DNA of 64,000 nucleotides from Budorcas taxicolor. Taxonomy: Eukaryota; Chordata; Mammalia; Artiodactyla; Bovidae. The position numbers and the translations under genes are program-made. The stretch lies in the NCBI RefSeq assembly GCF_023091745.1, contig NC_068915.1:50402001-50466000 (forward strand), read 5' to 3'. How positions within the stretch are numbered: the first letter of the stretch is position 1; each line of letters opens with the position of its first letter. Below are positions 10,140 through 21,436 of this stretch, in pieces. The notes beneath the pieces were generated by a model that had not been told where the DNA came from, made no database searches, and was given only the letters and a program-made list of their open reading frames with translations.

Positions 10140-10613
10140 CAGCAGTATCTAATAAAATATCAATAGAAGCCATGCATGTAATTCTACATTTTCTAGTAGG
10201 CACAATAATACAATAAAAACGAATCCTACAAAATTAATTTTAATGATATACTTTACTTAACTCCCTGTATCCAAAACATTTTAATTCAATATTTAATCAC
10301 TGTGTGTGTTCAGTCACATCAGTTGCTCAGTTGTATCCAACTCTTTGAGACTCCATGGACTACAGCCTGTTAGGCTCCTTTTCCCGTGGGATATTCCAGG
10401 CAAGAATACTGGAGTGGGTTGCCATTTCCTCCTCTAGGGGATTTAATCAATACACAATTATTAATGAGATATTTGCCATTCCTTTCATAAAAATTGTCTG
10501 CAGAATGTGGTGTGTGTTTTACAATGACAGTACATCAACTCATTTTAGATTAACCTCACTGCAAGTACTCAGTAACCATATGGAGCTATTGACTACCATA
10601 TCGGACAACACAG
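10140..10613 (+). mobile_element. Non-autonomous hAT DNA transposon (MER5/Charlie-like), interrupted by a SINE
   Basis: The ends are inverted and CAG-terminated: CAGCAGTATCTAATA at left, and a right end whose complement reads CTGTGTTGTCCGATA. An 8-bp target duplication, the length typical of hAT elements, lies at 10132-10139 (CTCTAGAG) and 10614-10621 (CTTTAGAG), with 7 of 8 bases matching. The AT-rich interior (AAATTAATTTTAATGATATA) resembles known MER5-related elements. It has no transposase. A Bov-tA interrupts it at 10300-10440. The strand is arbitrary. Confidence 0.8.
10300..10440 (-). mobile_element. Bov-tA SINE, 5'-truncated, inside the hAT element
   Basis: This reverse-oriented SINE lacks its tRNA head and stops at the TCCTCTAGGGG segment. 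A 9-bp duplication ATTTAATCA lies at 10291-10299 and 10441-10449, marking a clean insertion into the older DNA transposon. Confidence 0.92.
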
Positions 10614-11056
10614 CTTTAGAGAATTGCTTTCAAATTGATATATAAGCTCTTGATGCTAAGTAAAAACATACTTTCTTGCATGCTTATCATGTGGTTCACA
10701 AAAAGCTAAGTTCTTAAAATGCATCATATTAAATCCAAGCAACAATAATAGGAAGCAGGTATGCTATTTTACCTACTTGGTAAGGAAAATACCATGCTTA
10801 TTTCTCAAACAATTAAATGAGACATGGCCTTTTTTCTAGTTTAAAGTCTTACACATGTTGAGTAATTGTGTCATATTAATATATCATAAAATAGAACGCA
10901 GAGGTAACATTATATTTATATATCAATCCCTCATGCCACTTAACCTTCCAGAACTGGAAGAAGCATCCTTGGCATGAGATGCTTAGGAGGACTGGACATA
11001 AAAACTGTTTATTATAAAAATGCCAAAATATTATGGGTCACTTTTTAAAAACAATT

Positions 11057-11270
11057 TTATGCTTCCCTTGTGGCTCAGAGGGTAAAGTGTCGGCCTGCAG
11101 TGCAGGAGACCTGGGTTTGATCCATGGGTCAGGAAGATCCTCTGGAGAAGGAAATGGCAACCCACTCCGGTACTCTTGCCTGGAAAATCCCATGGAAGAA
11201 GCCTGGTAGGCTACCGTCCATAGTGTCGCAAAGAGTTGGACATGAGTGAGCAACTTCACTTTCACTTTCA
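11057..11270 (+). mobile_element. Bov-tA SINE, full length
   Basis: The head is GCTTCCCTTGTGGCTCAG. A GGGTTTGATCC B-box-like segment, a BovB-derived tail and a TTCACTTTCACTTTC end follow. The 77-codon reverse frame across it is repeat sequence. Confidence 0.92.
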
Positions 11271-11394
11271 TATTTTCTTAAGATTAGTGTTTTCCTCCTC
11301 TGAGGCAATAGGAAACATTATAAACAATAACATAAAAATGCCATTTACTGATGACTATTAATTATCTTAAATATGAATGAATAAATAAAGAAAT

Positions 11395-11654
11395 GCTGAT
11401 GCTGAAGCTGAAGCTCCAGTACTTTGGCCACCTGATGCAAAGAGCTGACTCATTGGAAAAAACTCTGATGCGGGGAAAGATTGAGGGCAGGGGGATAAGG
11501 GAGCAACAGAGGGTGAAATGGTTAGAAAGCATCACCAGTCAATGGATGTGAGTTTGAATAAACTCCAGCAGATAATGAAGGACAGGAAAGCCTGGTGTGC
11601 TGCTGTCCATGGGATCACAAAGATTTGGACATGATTTAGTGACTGAACAACAAG
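11395..11654 (+). mobile_element. BovB LINE 3' fragment
   Basis: This short 5'-truncated BovB starts at the CTGATGCTGAAGCTGAAG segment and ends at GTGACTGAACAACAAG. A 9-bp target duplication TAAAGAAAT lies at 11386-11394 and 11655-11663. It is diverged and non-coding. Confidence 0.9.
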
Positions 11655-11663
11655 TAAAGAAAT

Positions 11664-14183
11664 AAAGTGGGCCAATGTATAATAAAACTATAAAAGCTAC
11701 AGTTTTTCAAGGGTGAGACTCTCATCATATCATCATTTGTTCAAAGAAGGTTATTTGTCAAAAGTTATTTACTCTTCTTTCCCCTGGCTTTCTGAGCACA
11801 TGCTATGAACATCTTCATTTATTTTAGTTTTAAGTTGAGTGATTAAAGAAAAAAGCACTCTCTTTGCTTTTAATATTGCTGAATATTTGGAGATCAATTG
11901 CAGCTATTAAATTAAAATAGTTTACCCCTCGAGGACTTTCAAAGACCAAGGAAAATATTATATTAAATGGAAAATATTAGTCTTCTATTGTTACTATCTT
12001 GGACTAGATTGCATCAGATCTTCACATTAAGGCATGAAGTGCTTTGAAGATGTAAAGCCAGTGGTACTGTGTAGAATGAAGCATAAAATCAAACAAACAT
12101 GTTATTTATCTTGGTCTTTGTAAGCAGAACCAACTTGTTGGATTTGTTTTTATCTATCAATAGAATGAATCTGCACACAGTCATAATGTTCTCAACTTGA
12201 TTATTCAATCGAATAAGAAGGGCATAGATAAATGGCAAATAGCAAGTTAAATATGTTATGTTTGGCCTAAAATGGGTATATAATTTTTAAATCTTTATTT
12301 TTCTAATCCTAAGGGTAAAGTGATATGTCAATGAGTAAGATTTTTAGAAACATCCTGATATAAAGTTAAATTAGAGTTAAAAGTTTTGTGTAGATGGGTC
12401 ACCATGGAGATCTCTCATGTGTAGACAATTCAGTGTAAGTTATTTGAATATCAATGGCTCTGTTGTTTATGTAAAATTATCTACCCATGTATAAGATAAA
12501 CATGGACGCTTAGAAACTTCTCTTGATGTAGAGGCTACATTACCAAGTGGGTAAATCACAGTGTTACATCAAGTACAGCTGTTACCTCATGGGTATAGCT
12601 GTCTAATCACAAGTAGGAGATATAATCCCAGGGTGCTCTGTTAGCCTGGGATTTCAGGATCAGTTTTGTTTTTGATCCCACTATTTCTCAAATCCCTTTT
12701 CATTAATGATGAAATAGGGTCTCAATATCCTCAGCTGCCACTTGGAAAGAAAAAAAGGAAGATTATGCTGCTCACATCCTAGTCATTTGGTATCTAAGTT
12801 TCTTTTTTGCTTTACTATAAATACTTAACTTGCATTTTGATAAATTTATACATTTTAAGCATAATTCTCAGAATAACCTTTTCTATTTGGAATAAAAATG
12901 AAACTTAGAAACAGTGAAAAAGAGCACCAAGTAACTAAAAAAAGATGCTACCAAATGTACTTGGGAAACCTCACATAAGTCACTTCTAAGTCCCTACTCA
13001 GAACCTGCTGCTTCTCATTTATCCATGATTGTACCAATGTGCTTATCTGCCACTCCTAGTTTAGTTAAAACAGCTGAATAGAATCTAAATAAAAAATTAT
13101 TAACACCACATATGTATTCTGATATCAGAGGTATCAAGAAATATTTCTCAAATGTGAGGGAAACATATGTGTCTAAGAGTAAATCTTTTTCTGGATTCAT
13201 AAAGTTACACATACTTCACTGGCTTCAGATGACACTACCTTAGGCAACCTGATTAGTATTTATAATGATCTCAGTGTCTTCATGTGTCCTTTGTTTAAGA
13301 ATTCAGGTCACTATGGAACACATTTTGGAAATTTTTCACCCCAAATGATTGAATGTGTATTTAATGGGTACATTACTATATAGATTTAATTTTCATGAAC
13401 ATAAGTCAACCATCTTTGTATCTAATTTTAAGTAATGACTCAAGAATTTCATATCATGAAGTGTTTATAGTTTATAATTGACCCTAAGATGTTTATCTAT
13501 GCAACAATGCCCAATCAATTCATAACTGCAGATTTTTTTTAAAGACATCAAAGTAAATATTACTGTTAAATTTTTTATATCACATCGAAAGAAATCAAGT
13601 GTGCCAATGAAATGTGTTAAAATACTGGCCTTAAATTCCACCAAATATTTGTTGTTTTGTGAGATGAAGATTGCAGTCCTAATTCTACTAAAATACACAC
13701 AATTGACCTGTTTAACTGTTTGGTCTTTTATCTGTATACTTACATACATGATCTGCTTGGGAAATTTCTTTGAAACTAAGAGGCCAGTTAAGGGAAACGG
13801 GAGTAGGTCTGCAGACACTTAGAATGGATTCAGGTACCTGAGCCTAAGTAAGATGGAAAGTTAAGTGACAATTATGTATTGAGGTGTCTCATTTCCTGCA
13901 CATTGTTCCTGAAAACTACCTGGAATGATAAAGCCATGATATTAGATAGCCAACTTGGAAACCCTCCTACTTTGATATACAAGTCCCATTTTGCAATCTT
14001 AAATTTAAGAGCAAGAAAGGCCTCTTTTCCATGGTATCTGGTGGCTTTATATCTAATGATCATAACCTTCTAGCCTGGAATAGAGGCTATAAGTTATCCT
14101 CACGGAGATTTTTCTTTATCATTTTTAACACACTAATTTTTTTCTATGTTTTTACATTCTGGAATGTATCTTTAGGACTTGGT
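11664..14183. other. Repeat-poor unassigned sequence
   Basis: About 2.5 kb has no interspersed repeat that I recognise. It holds a 117-codon reverse frame at 13465-13818 and overlapping plus frames, none with recognisable motifs and all AT-rich in codon use. Nothing marks a promoter or splice signals convincingly. Confidence 0.5.
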
Positions 14184-14196
14184 AACTTTAGGTAAC

Positions 14197-14456
14197 GGAG
14201 AAGGCGTTGGCACCCCACTCCAGTACTCTTGCCTGGAAAATCCCATGGATGGAGGAGCCTGGTGGGCTGCAGTCCATGGGGTCGCTAAGAGTTGGACACG
14301 ACTGAGTGCCTTCACTTTCACTTTTCACTTTCATGCATTGGAGAAGGAAATGGCAATCCACTCTAGTGTTCTTGCCTGGAGAATCCCAGGGACGGGGGAG
14401 CCTGGTGGGCTGCCATCTATGTAGTTGCACAGAGTCGGACACGACTGAAACGACTT

Positions 14457-14513
<57 letters not shown>
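14197..14513 (+). mobile_element. BOV-A2 SINE (dimer) with CAG tail
   Basis: Two BovB-derived monomers lie head to tail: the first at about 14197-14325, the second from GAGAAGGAAATGGCAATCC onward. A long CAG tract follows. It has no tRNA head, as is typical of BOV-A2. A perfect 13-bp target duplication AACTTTAGGTAAC lies at 14184-14196 and 14514-14526, which points to a fairly young insertion. Confidence 0.95.
14462..14513 (+). repeat. (CAG)n microsatellite, about 17 units
   Basis: There are 52 bases of uninterrupted CAG in the BOV-A2 tail. This is much longer than the tails of the other BOV-A2 copies in the window, which have about 5 or 6 units. It is probably length-variable. Confidence 0.97.
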
Positions 14514-14516
<3 letters not shown>

Positions 14517-14756
14517 TTTAGGTAACTTTAGAATTTCTTGTCCAAGGTTCTGCTTTTTTCTGATTTTGCACTTTCATGAGCTTCTCTTATACTTCTGATG
14601 GAAACACTGGCATGAACAGATGCTCTGTGGACCAAAGGGATAAGGTTTTCTTTATTTTCACTATTGTATTTTCTAGACTGTACAAGTTTTTAAATTTTAG
14701 GATCTGATTGATAAAACTATGATGCCAAAAAAGGAACTTAAATATGCATATGTGCA

Positions 14757-14787
14757 CATATATATATATATATTTTTTTTTTTTTTT
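14757..14787. repeat. (TA)n followed by poly-T
   Basis: About eight TA units run directly into about fifteen T. It may be the decayed tail of a reverse-oriented retroelement, but no element body is recognised beside it. Confidence 0.8.
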
Positions 14788-14969
14788 GGCAAATTCTATT
14801 TATTTTTTAAATGCTTTGCTGTTTAAGGAGAATGTGAGGTGTGTAGGTGCCGTAGAGTGTGGGAGAGTTTAAAAGTTGGGCGAGTTAAAGAAGGTATCAA
14901 AGGATTTGAGTCAATAATGACTTTCAGATATTCAAGTTGATTAATTAGTACTTCCTCTCCTACCTGTTG

Positions 14970-15140
14970 TTAGTGGTTTATTAGGAGGCAATGCAGCAGT
15001 CAAAAGGGTGGGTCAATTATCTAGCCTACATATTTATAATTGGGAGGGAGTTGGGAGGAGCCAAACTCCCTCGAGACCGGAAGGGAACCTAGTGACGCCT
15101 GTTTAGAGACACTAGTGGGCTTAGAAAAGACGTCACAGGA
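14970..15140 (-). promoter_or_regulatory. Promoter-like cluster: CRE, CCAAT, TATA and AATAAA
   Basis: On the minus strand, reading from 15136 downward, there is GTGACGTC (a CRE-like site at 15129-15136), several CpGs in a CTCGAGACCGG context complement, then CCAATTATAAATA (TATA-like at 15031-15040) and AATAAA at 14977-14982. A TATA-like site followed about 50 bp later by a polyadenylation signal recalls LTR architecture. I could not find LTR ends, a target duplication or an internal region. This is inference; a chance cluster is possible. Confidence 0.25.
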
Positions 15141-15744
15141 AAGAGTGACAGGGGACTCCATACCAGTGGGATCTTTTCCTTTACATGCAGGAAAAAAAAA
15201 GAAATGAAACTGAAAAGCCCCTCCTTAATTATTAAATGCTATGTGTATTGTAAGTTTTACAACAATCAGAAATTTTAGAGAATTTTATATACACTTTTTA
15301 AAAGGGCAACTAAAATTCAAATTTTTGTGCTCTTTTATTCTTTTGTAATATTTCACTTGCAAAGTGATTTGACCTGACAAGACTTGTGATGTGCTAAGTG
15401 ATAACATTACGTGATTTGAAATTTAAGTTTTATAATAACTGCTTCATGTGTCAAGGGAAAATACGTGTTTTTAAATTTACTTAACTGAGAAATGGCTGTT
15501 TTTACAGATATTATATAATAATTTTATTTGTTGAAATATTTATTATATAAAATCTCAAATGCAGAGGACCAATTATATAAAATAGTAAAACAATGGCTCA
15601 TTTAGGAAAAAAAAACCCTCTCTTTTGTATTTTATTAATATTTTGTGGTAAAAAATTACCAAAAAATGATTTTCTAGAATATTATATCTGATTCATTTTT
15701 ATTATATTATTACCATTTTCATTACATTCTCTTCAAATTGCAGT
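15141..15744. other. Unassigned AT-rich sequence
   Basis: No gene or recognisable repeat. The stretch is very AT-rich with several A-runs (15190-15201, 15608-15617). Confidence 0.5.
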
Positions 15745-15813
15745 AGTTTGGATTGAACCCAGGTCTCCTGAGTTGCAGGTGGATTTTTTACCAGCTGAGC
15801 CACCAGGGAAGCC
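15745..15813 (-). mobile_element. Bov-tA SINE head fragment
   Basis: This is only the tRNA-derived head in reverse orientation, from GGATTGAACCCAGGTCTCC to GCCACCAGGGAAGCCC. The 3' part is missing. It abuts another SINE fragment. Confidence 0.85.
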
Positions 15814-15923
15814 CAAGAATACTAGAGACAGTAGCCTGTCCCTTCTCCAGCAAATCTTCCCAGCCTAGGAACTGAACTGCATTGCAGGCAGGTTCTTTAC
15901 CAACTGAGCTACTAGGGAAGCCA
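15814..15923 (-). mobile_element. Bov-tA SINE head fragment (second)
   Basis: This second reverse-oriented head runs from an eroded AAGAATACTAGAGAC segment through CTTCTCCAGCAAATCTTCC to GAGCTACTAGGGAAGCC. With the neighbouring head at 15745-15813 it forms a tandem-head arrangement, like the Bov-tA2-type copies at 32.2 kb and 60.8 kb but on the minus strand. Confidence 0.8.
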
Positions 15924-15929
15924 AAACAT

Positions 15930-16076
15930 GCTGCTGCTCCTGCTAAGTCGCGTCAGTCATGTCCGACTCTGTGCGACCCCATAGACGGCAGCCCACCAGG
16001 CTCCGCCGTCCCTGGGATTCTCCAGGCAAGAACACTGGAGTGGAATGCCATTTCCTTCTCCAATGCATGAAAGTGA
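15930..16076 (-). mobile_element. BOV-A2 SINE, 5'-truncated
   Basis: In reverse orientation it begins with GCTGCTGCTCCTGCTAAGTCG, the complement of an AGC tail, and continues through the second monomer to CCTTCTCCAATGCATG. Only one monomer is present. Divergence is low, so it is probably young. Confidence 0.92.
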
Positions 16077-16655
16077 ACATAACTGGTTGTAAATAACTTA
16101 GCCAGTACAAATCCCCACACTATTGGGAATAACATGTGGCTACTGAAATCTTATCAGTATCTCTTTCCTGAGCAGCTAAACTTTGCATGATTTTACATTT
16201 AATGATACAATAGGTATGGATTTGTTAAAATGAAAAATAAGACATATTTCCTGAATATGTTGTATTTGTTCACTGTGTTTTCAGGTAAGAATTAGCAGTC
16301 TGCAGTCATCCACTTTATAAACTATGATCTAATCGGAACTCAAGAGCTAAATAAGAACATGGATGATTAACTTTTAGTTAGTAGGAACCCCTAGGGAAAA
16401 TTTCAGTGGGACAGAAAGTGATTACTGATGATTTTTCAAGTGGTAATCTTGCCTCTGAGAAAATACTGAACAGTTAACTTCACAGAACAGGGTAGTATCT
16501 GTTGGATATTCCAGACAATTGGAGACCTTTTGCTAGCAGAAGTCTAAGGTACATTTTTAAAAGAGAAAGAGATCACAGTGAAAACTGTGAAAGTTTGTTA
16601 GTAAAAAAAATCTTGGACTCATGAAAATCTTCCTTTCACTGGGGCTATGAATCTT
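16077..16655. other. Unassigned sequence
   Basis: No repeat or gene recognised. It contains a small GNRA-type hairpin sequence, CACAGTGAAAACTGTG, near 16574-16589, of uncertain meaning. Confidence 0.45.
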
Positions 16656-16861
16656 CAGGGCTTCCTAGGTGGTGCTAATGGTAAGGAATCAACCCACCAA
16701 TGCAGTAGTAACAAGAGACACAGTTTCAATCCCTGGGTCAGGAAATCCCCTGGAGTAGGGAATGGGAACTCACTCCAATATTCTTGCCTGGAAAATTCCA
16801 TGGACAGAGGAGCCTGGCAGGCTATAGTCCATGGGGCTGCAAAGAGTTGGACATAATTGCG
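16656..16861 (+). mobile_element. Bov-tA SINE, full length
   Basis: The head is GGGCTTCCTAGGTGGTGCTA. A TTTCAATCCCTGGGTCAGG segment and the BovB-derived tail follow, ending at a CA microsatellite. A possible decayed target duplication is GAATCTTCAG on the left against GAATATTTAG on the right. Confidence 0.92.
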
Positions 16862-16862
16862 C

Positions 16863-16886
16863 GCACACACACACACACACACACAC
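16863..16886 (+). repeat. (CA)n microsatellite
   Basis: About twelve CA units lie directly at the 3' end of the Bov-tA. SINE tails are common seeds for such repeats. Confidence 0.95.
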
Positions 16887-18370
16887 GAATATTTAGTAGC
16901 TCAGCTAACAATCAGGAAACCCTTAGTCTCCAAGAGGTACTGAGTAAAAAACGATTTTAGAATTTAATAAAACAGCTGTGTCAAATCTTACTGGTAAGGT
17001 AGAATTTGGTATTTATCTTGCAACTTTAAACTGGAACCTTGAGAAAACTAAAGTTCTCAGAAGAAACTTTGCATTGCCCATTAATCCTTATTTCTTATTG
17101 CATTGAAATAAACAACAGCAGAAGGGAAAACTCAAGCCCTAGTACACTAAAACCATTAAAGTAGCTGGCAAAATTATAATCTAGGTAACTTACCTTCCAT
17201 CCTACATTGCTATAATTTTATCAGTTGAAAATGTTACCCACTTCATTGGAGAAGATTGTTTAACAAGCTTTTAATCATCATAATACCTTAACAATATGAT
17301 ACTGAGAATAATTTTTTAAAAATAGTTTTGGTGCTAATTTTGGATAAAAGATTCTTAGTAGATATAAATATGTGGCTGCCATTGCAATAAATCTAATGGA
17401 ACTTTTAAAGGTCTAGCAATTTTAACTTATTCAGTCTCTGAATTTATTAATTCCACAGTTGAATATATTTTTACTACACACAGGATATTCTAAGTAGTAT
17501 GTTGACATCTTCATCTTCCATTAGCTTAATACTGGAAATCTCAGAACTTTAAAAAATAAATAAATTATGTCATAAAGAGAAAGTCAGGTGAAGAGCTTTA
17601 GCTGTGAAACATTTGGTTCCTTTTCAGCTTCCCCAGGAAGCTCCACTTGCAAAAGAGATGTGAACAGGAAGACCTCAGCCTGAATCGAGATTAACTCCCT
17701 GCAATTCAGTTATCCTAAAGCAGGAAATTGCACTCGATAAATATCATAATGGAGTGAAAGTTTTAGAGTAGGAAGTTTTCACTCACATAAGAGAAAAGGT
17801 CTTTGTGCAAACGATTTTGCTGTTTATGATGTCAGTAAATTTATTTACGCAGATGCTGATGGGTATATCATACATTTTCCATCTTACTTCTGACTTGATT
17901 TCCAATTTCCCTCATTCTGCTCTTTCCCCTGTGTTTTTAAAATTAACTAGAAACCTCTCCTAGAAGGACTTGTGTTTAGCAACACAACTACGGGCAAATA
18001 GGTGATGATATTTGCTGTAAAAACAAATAGAAATAATGCATTATTTTAAAATAAATTTCTTAAATTAAGTTTATTTAAATCAGATTCTTAAATCAGATTT
18101 AGGAGATAACAATAGTTTCAGGTAACTCTCCAAAATGTAAATTTTTTACAACAAAATCAATCTAATATTGATTAGCAATGATTTTGTTTCCACTTTCATA
18201 CATTATTTAAAATAATTGAATCTGGTGAGCAACATGGATCAGGGTCAGATAAATGTTTTCATAGCAGTTATTGGCAGACTTTTCCCTTCTAATGTTTCCC
18301 CTGAATAGAAGTATAATTTGCATCTAGTTAAGTATTGATGAGTCCCCTAGTGAGTTTTGATTTTATGTAT
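16887..18370. other. Repeat-poor sequence
   Basis: I see no interspersed repeat. This is the start of a roughly 4.2-kb repeat-poor block. There are no frames worth calling. Confidence 0.5.
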
Positions 18371-18570
18371 TTTTTGAGACCCCATTCGCGGAGTTGCAGG
18401 CGTGTGGAGTCAGGACTTTGTGCACACTGCTCCCAGTGCCAAGCCACATCTGCCTAAGGCCCCCGCGGACTTGGCTAAGGCCCAGCCCCCACAGGCCCTG
18501 CTGCCAGCTCAGGTGTGGAGATACTGCCGAGCTGTCACTCCGCATGGTTTCCTGCAAGTCAGCTATCTCG
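18371..18570. other. Short GC- and CpG-rich island in AT-rich DNA
   Basis: About 200 bp is clearly GC-rich and holds at least six CpGs (ATTCGCGG, AGGCGTG, CCCGCGGAC, TGCCGAGC, TCCGCATGG, TCTCGTTCC), while the flanks are about two-thirds AT. Three overlapping frames of 95-114 codons cross it on both strands. That is expected where stop codons are rare and is not evidence of a gene. It could be a small regulatory island, a diverged processed copy, or an unannotated exon. Confidence 0.5.
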
Positions 18571-21130
18571 TTCCCATCTGTGTTGATATTCTTTCCTGGG
18601 TTTTTTTCACTGCTTGCCTGGCATGCATATATTTGTCTGATAAGCCTCAATTTGGCTTTAAGAGTTGCCTTCTCAGGTCGTGGCTCAAAATGAAGTTTTT
18701 CCCTGGGTATGTTTTCCCTTTAGTTGCATTTCTTACTGTTACATAATTCTTAACTTTGAGATGTTTCTGTTTTAAGGTACACTTTGTTAAGCTTATTAGG
18801 GTCCTTTTATATGTTGCCCATCCCGTTTTGAATGTCTTAATCCGTGAAGATCTCCCATAGTGTGAGTTTTGTTTGCTTTCGAGTTTAAATAACAGCAAAA
18901 TGAGATTATTTAAATATATAATGGCATTTTTTTCCCTCTTCATTTTTATCTTACATAATTCTCTTTAGCCAAGAGGTCGCTTTTCAGCAGGAATTTATTT
19001 GGATAGCTTTGATTGTTAGTATCCAGGGCCTCCCTGCAAAGTCAGGGATAGATTGCATAGTGGATATATTTAGTCCATAAAGGGCTTTTCTATATCTAAA
19101 GTTTGATTATTTGTGCTTTGCACCATTAATTGGCAATTTCGGCCATACTCTTGATTATGCAGCTAAAATTTACTCTGAAGTGGTCAATCCTGTAGGCTTT
19201 CTACTTGCAAAACTCCAGTGAATTTATTGAAGGTGGAGTACTCCTAACGGCTGCTGGTGCAGACTTGGTGGGTATTCTGAGTTGAAAATGGAAGGGCAGA
19301 TAATTCGAGTACACCATGCTCTGATTAAAGGGCCATGAACAGCTTCCTCCACTTACAGATTAACATCATTTTATGCTCTGTTTTCAAACAAGGAATATCT
19401 GTTCTAAAAGTAGATCCCACAGATAACTGCTAATGCACCAAGTTCCAGTTGCCCTTGCTTGAAATAGCCCATCAGATTTTCTTTCCCTTCAAGAAATAAA
19501 TCATTATGGCTTTCATGTCTTTTGGCAGATTTCCTTCCTTATGGGACTGTGGTTTGAAATTGGTTTATGACTTCCTGCTTTGTAACAATAAAAAAAAAAA
19601 ACAGTGTTGAGTGTCTTAGCCCTGTTACCCAATGCGTTTGTTATGGAAACTGTTTCAGGTAAAGTAAATGGAAAGAGAAATATGAAACTCAGGTGGGAAT
19701 AGAGTGCTTAGTTATAGCATATATTCTTCTTTTTTTATAGATTCATTCACCCTATAAGTACTAATTGAGTGTCTATGTCACGCTAACTTCTCTTATAGTG
19801 TAGAAGTTATAATTAAAGTTATAAACTGTGCTCCAGATGATTATAAATTAGAAGCCTGTCAAAATTCCTATTTAAAAAAGTAGGAATGAAATGCAGCTTT
19901 CTCACTGAAAAACTGGAAAACTGAATGAAAGCTTCATTTAATAATTATCAAAAACTCTCGTTGTTAATTGTTGAAATTATACAATGAACAACATTGTAAG
20001 GGGGAAATATAAATTGTCTTTAATGTGCCTCTAAAAAATCAGTGTACACTTTAATGTTTATTATTAAAGAAACTATGTATGCTATAAGCTTATAGGCTCA
20101 CTCTATATCACTATTATTTTTGCCACTGAATCCCACTAGTGAGCAGGTGGCTTAGATCTGAGCTGTGACAATTTAAAGTATCAGCATTCTAAATATGGGT
20201 CTTCTCTGTTCTGGAAAGGTATGTCATTAAACTTCTCTCCATTGAAAGCTAAGATTTCACTGACAAAACCAGGTACCTGAATGTCTTAAACAGGACACAT
20301 TTGATCTATTTATTAGTACCAGATGGAGATATTTTCCTGTATTTCTCATACCTAATCTCTTCTTACTTTGAACAAATTCAAAATGTTGTCCTAACTACAT
20401 GGAGCTGACCATATTTGAACAGCCCTACATCTGAAAAATGACTATTGTTAAACCAGGATTGTAGTGAAACCCAAGAGTTTTTCTTTATTGTCAACAAAAC
20501 AAAACAAACTGTACACATAAGCTCTTGTATTCTGGGACTCCATTTAAAAGCATTTAGCAATTTGGTTGTACCCACCTTCAGAAAACTCATTCTAGGGTCT
20601 GGATCCCTGATATACTCAGAGGATACCAGCATTCTCTAAATTGTCAGGGAGGGTTTAGAAGTTGTCAGTTCTATTTTCCTGCCACCTAAAATCTGCATTT
20701 TCTTATTCTGACTGTTTGCTGTTCACAGGAGAGGGAAGTGGAAAGCTTCTTGTATACATAAATGTGATTTTTCCTTTGACTTTACTTTGCAAGAAGACAC
20801 CAAATTAAAAATTTCAAAAAAATACTGTATAGCCTTAAGACTTTAACTACTTTCCTATTTTCTTTAATAATTGCAGCTATTAGGAATCATAAATAAATAG
20901 AAACTATTTTTTGTTTTGAATTGTATAAAATTTCATTTTATAAAATTCTTCATGAAATTTTATCATAGAATCATAGAGCTAACATTAAATCATAGAAACA
21001 GAAGGGGATTATGTGTGACCTTTTCTTATACAGCTTTTATAGATTCAGATTTTCTACAACTAACTCGATAATATGTTTCAATGCTAAAACTAAAACAAAT
21101 ATATTTATTTAGTTAGCACTCTTTGGTTCC
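18571..21130. other. Repeat-poor block with candidate conserved noncoding sequence
   Basis: There is no recognisable SINE, LINE, LTR or DNA transposon across about 2.5 kb. The part at about 18960-19400 has mixed, non-repetitive composition with homeobox-type TAAT cores such as CACCATTAATTGGC. Such texture is common in conserved noncoding elements near developmental genes. Conservation itself cannot be seen from one sequence. Confidence 0.35.
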
Positions 21131-21328
21131 TAGGGCTTCCCTGTGGCTCAGACAGTAAAGAGTCTGTCTGCAATGCAGGAGACCTGGGTTCAATGCCTGA
21201 ATCTAGATGATCCCCTGGAGAAGGATGGCTACCCACTCCAGTATTTTTGCCTGGAGAATTCCATGGACAGAAGTGCCTGGTGGGCTACAGTCCCTGAACA
21301 GGACTGAGCAACTGACACTTTCACTTTC
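21131..21328 (+). mobile_element. Bov-tA SINE, full length
   Basis: The head is AGGGCTTCCCTGTGGCTCAG and the end is GAGCAACTGACACTTTCACTT. The tail has an internal deletion, because the usual GGGGTCGCAAAGAGTC block is missing after ACAGTCC. CTTTGGTT at left and CTTTGATT at right may be a decayed target duplication. Confidence 0.92.
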
Positions 21329-21436
21329 TTTGATTGTCAGTAAGAGAAACCAGCTTAAAATATATCATGCTAAAATAGAAGTACATGGACTCAATCTTCA
21401 TAAATGTATTCGAAGTTCAGTACCACCAGCATCTGT

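Noticed and set aside
13465..13818. 117-codon minus-strand open frame
   Set aside because: AT-rich, no recognisable motif, overlapping open frames on the other strand, and no splice or promoter context. A frame of this length is expected by chance in 64 kb of AT-rich DNA.
14462..14513. CRISPR-like array or coding polyglutamine tract
   Set aside because: It is a pure trinucleotide tail of a BOV-A2 SINE with a target duplication on both sides; no spacers, no coding context.
18394..18746. Overlapping frames of 95-114 codons on both strands
   Set aside because: They coincide with the GC-rich island, where stops are rare. Several frames being open at once argues against coding. The island is kept as a finding instead.
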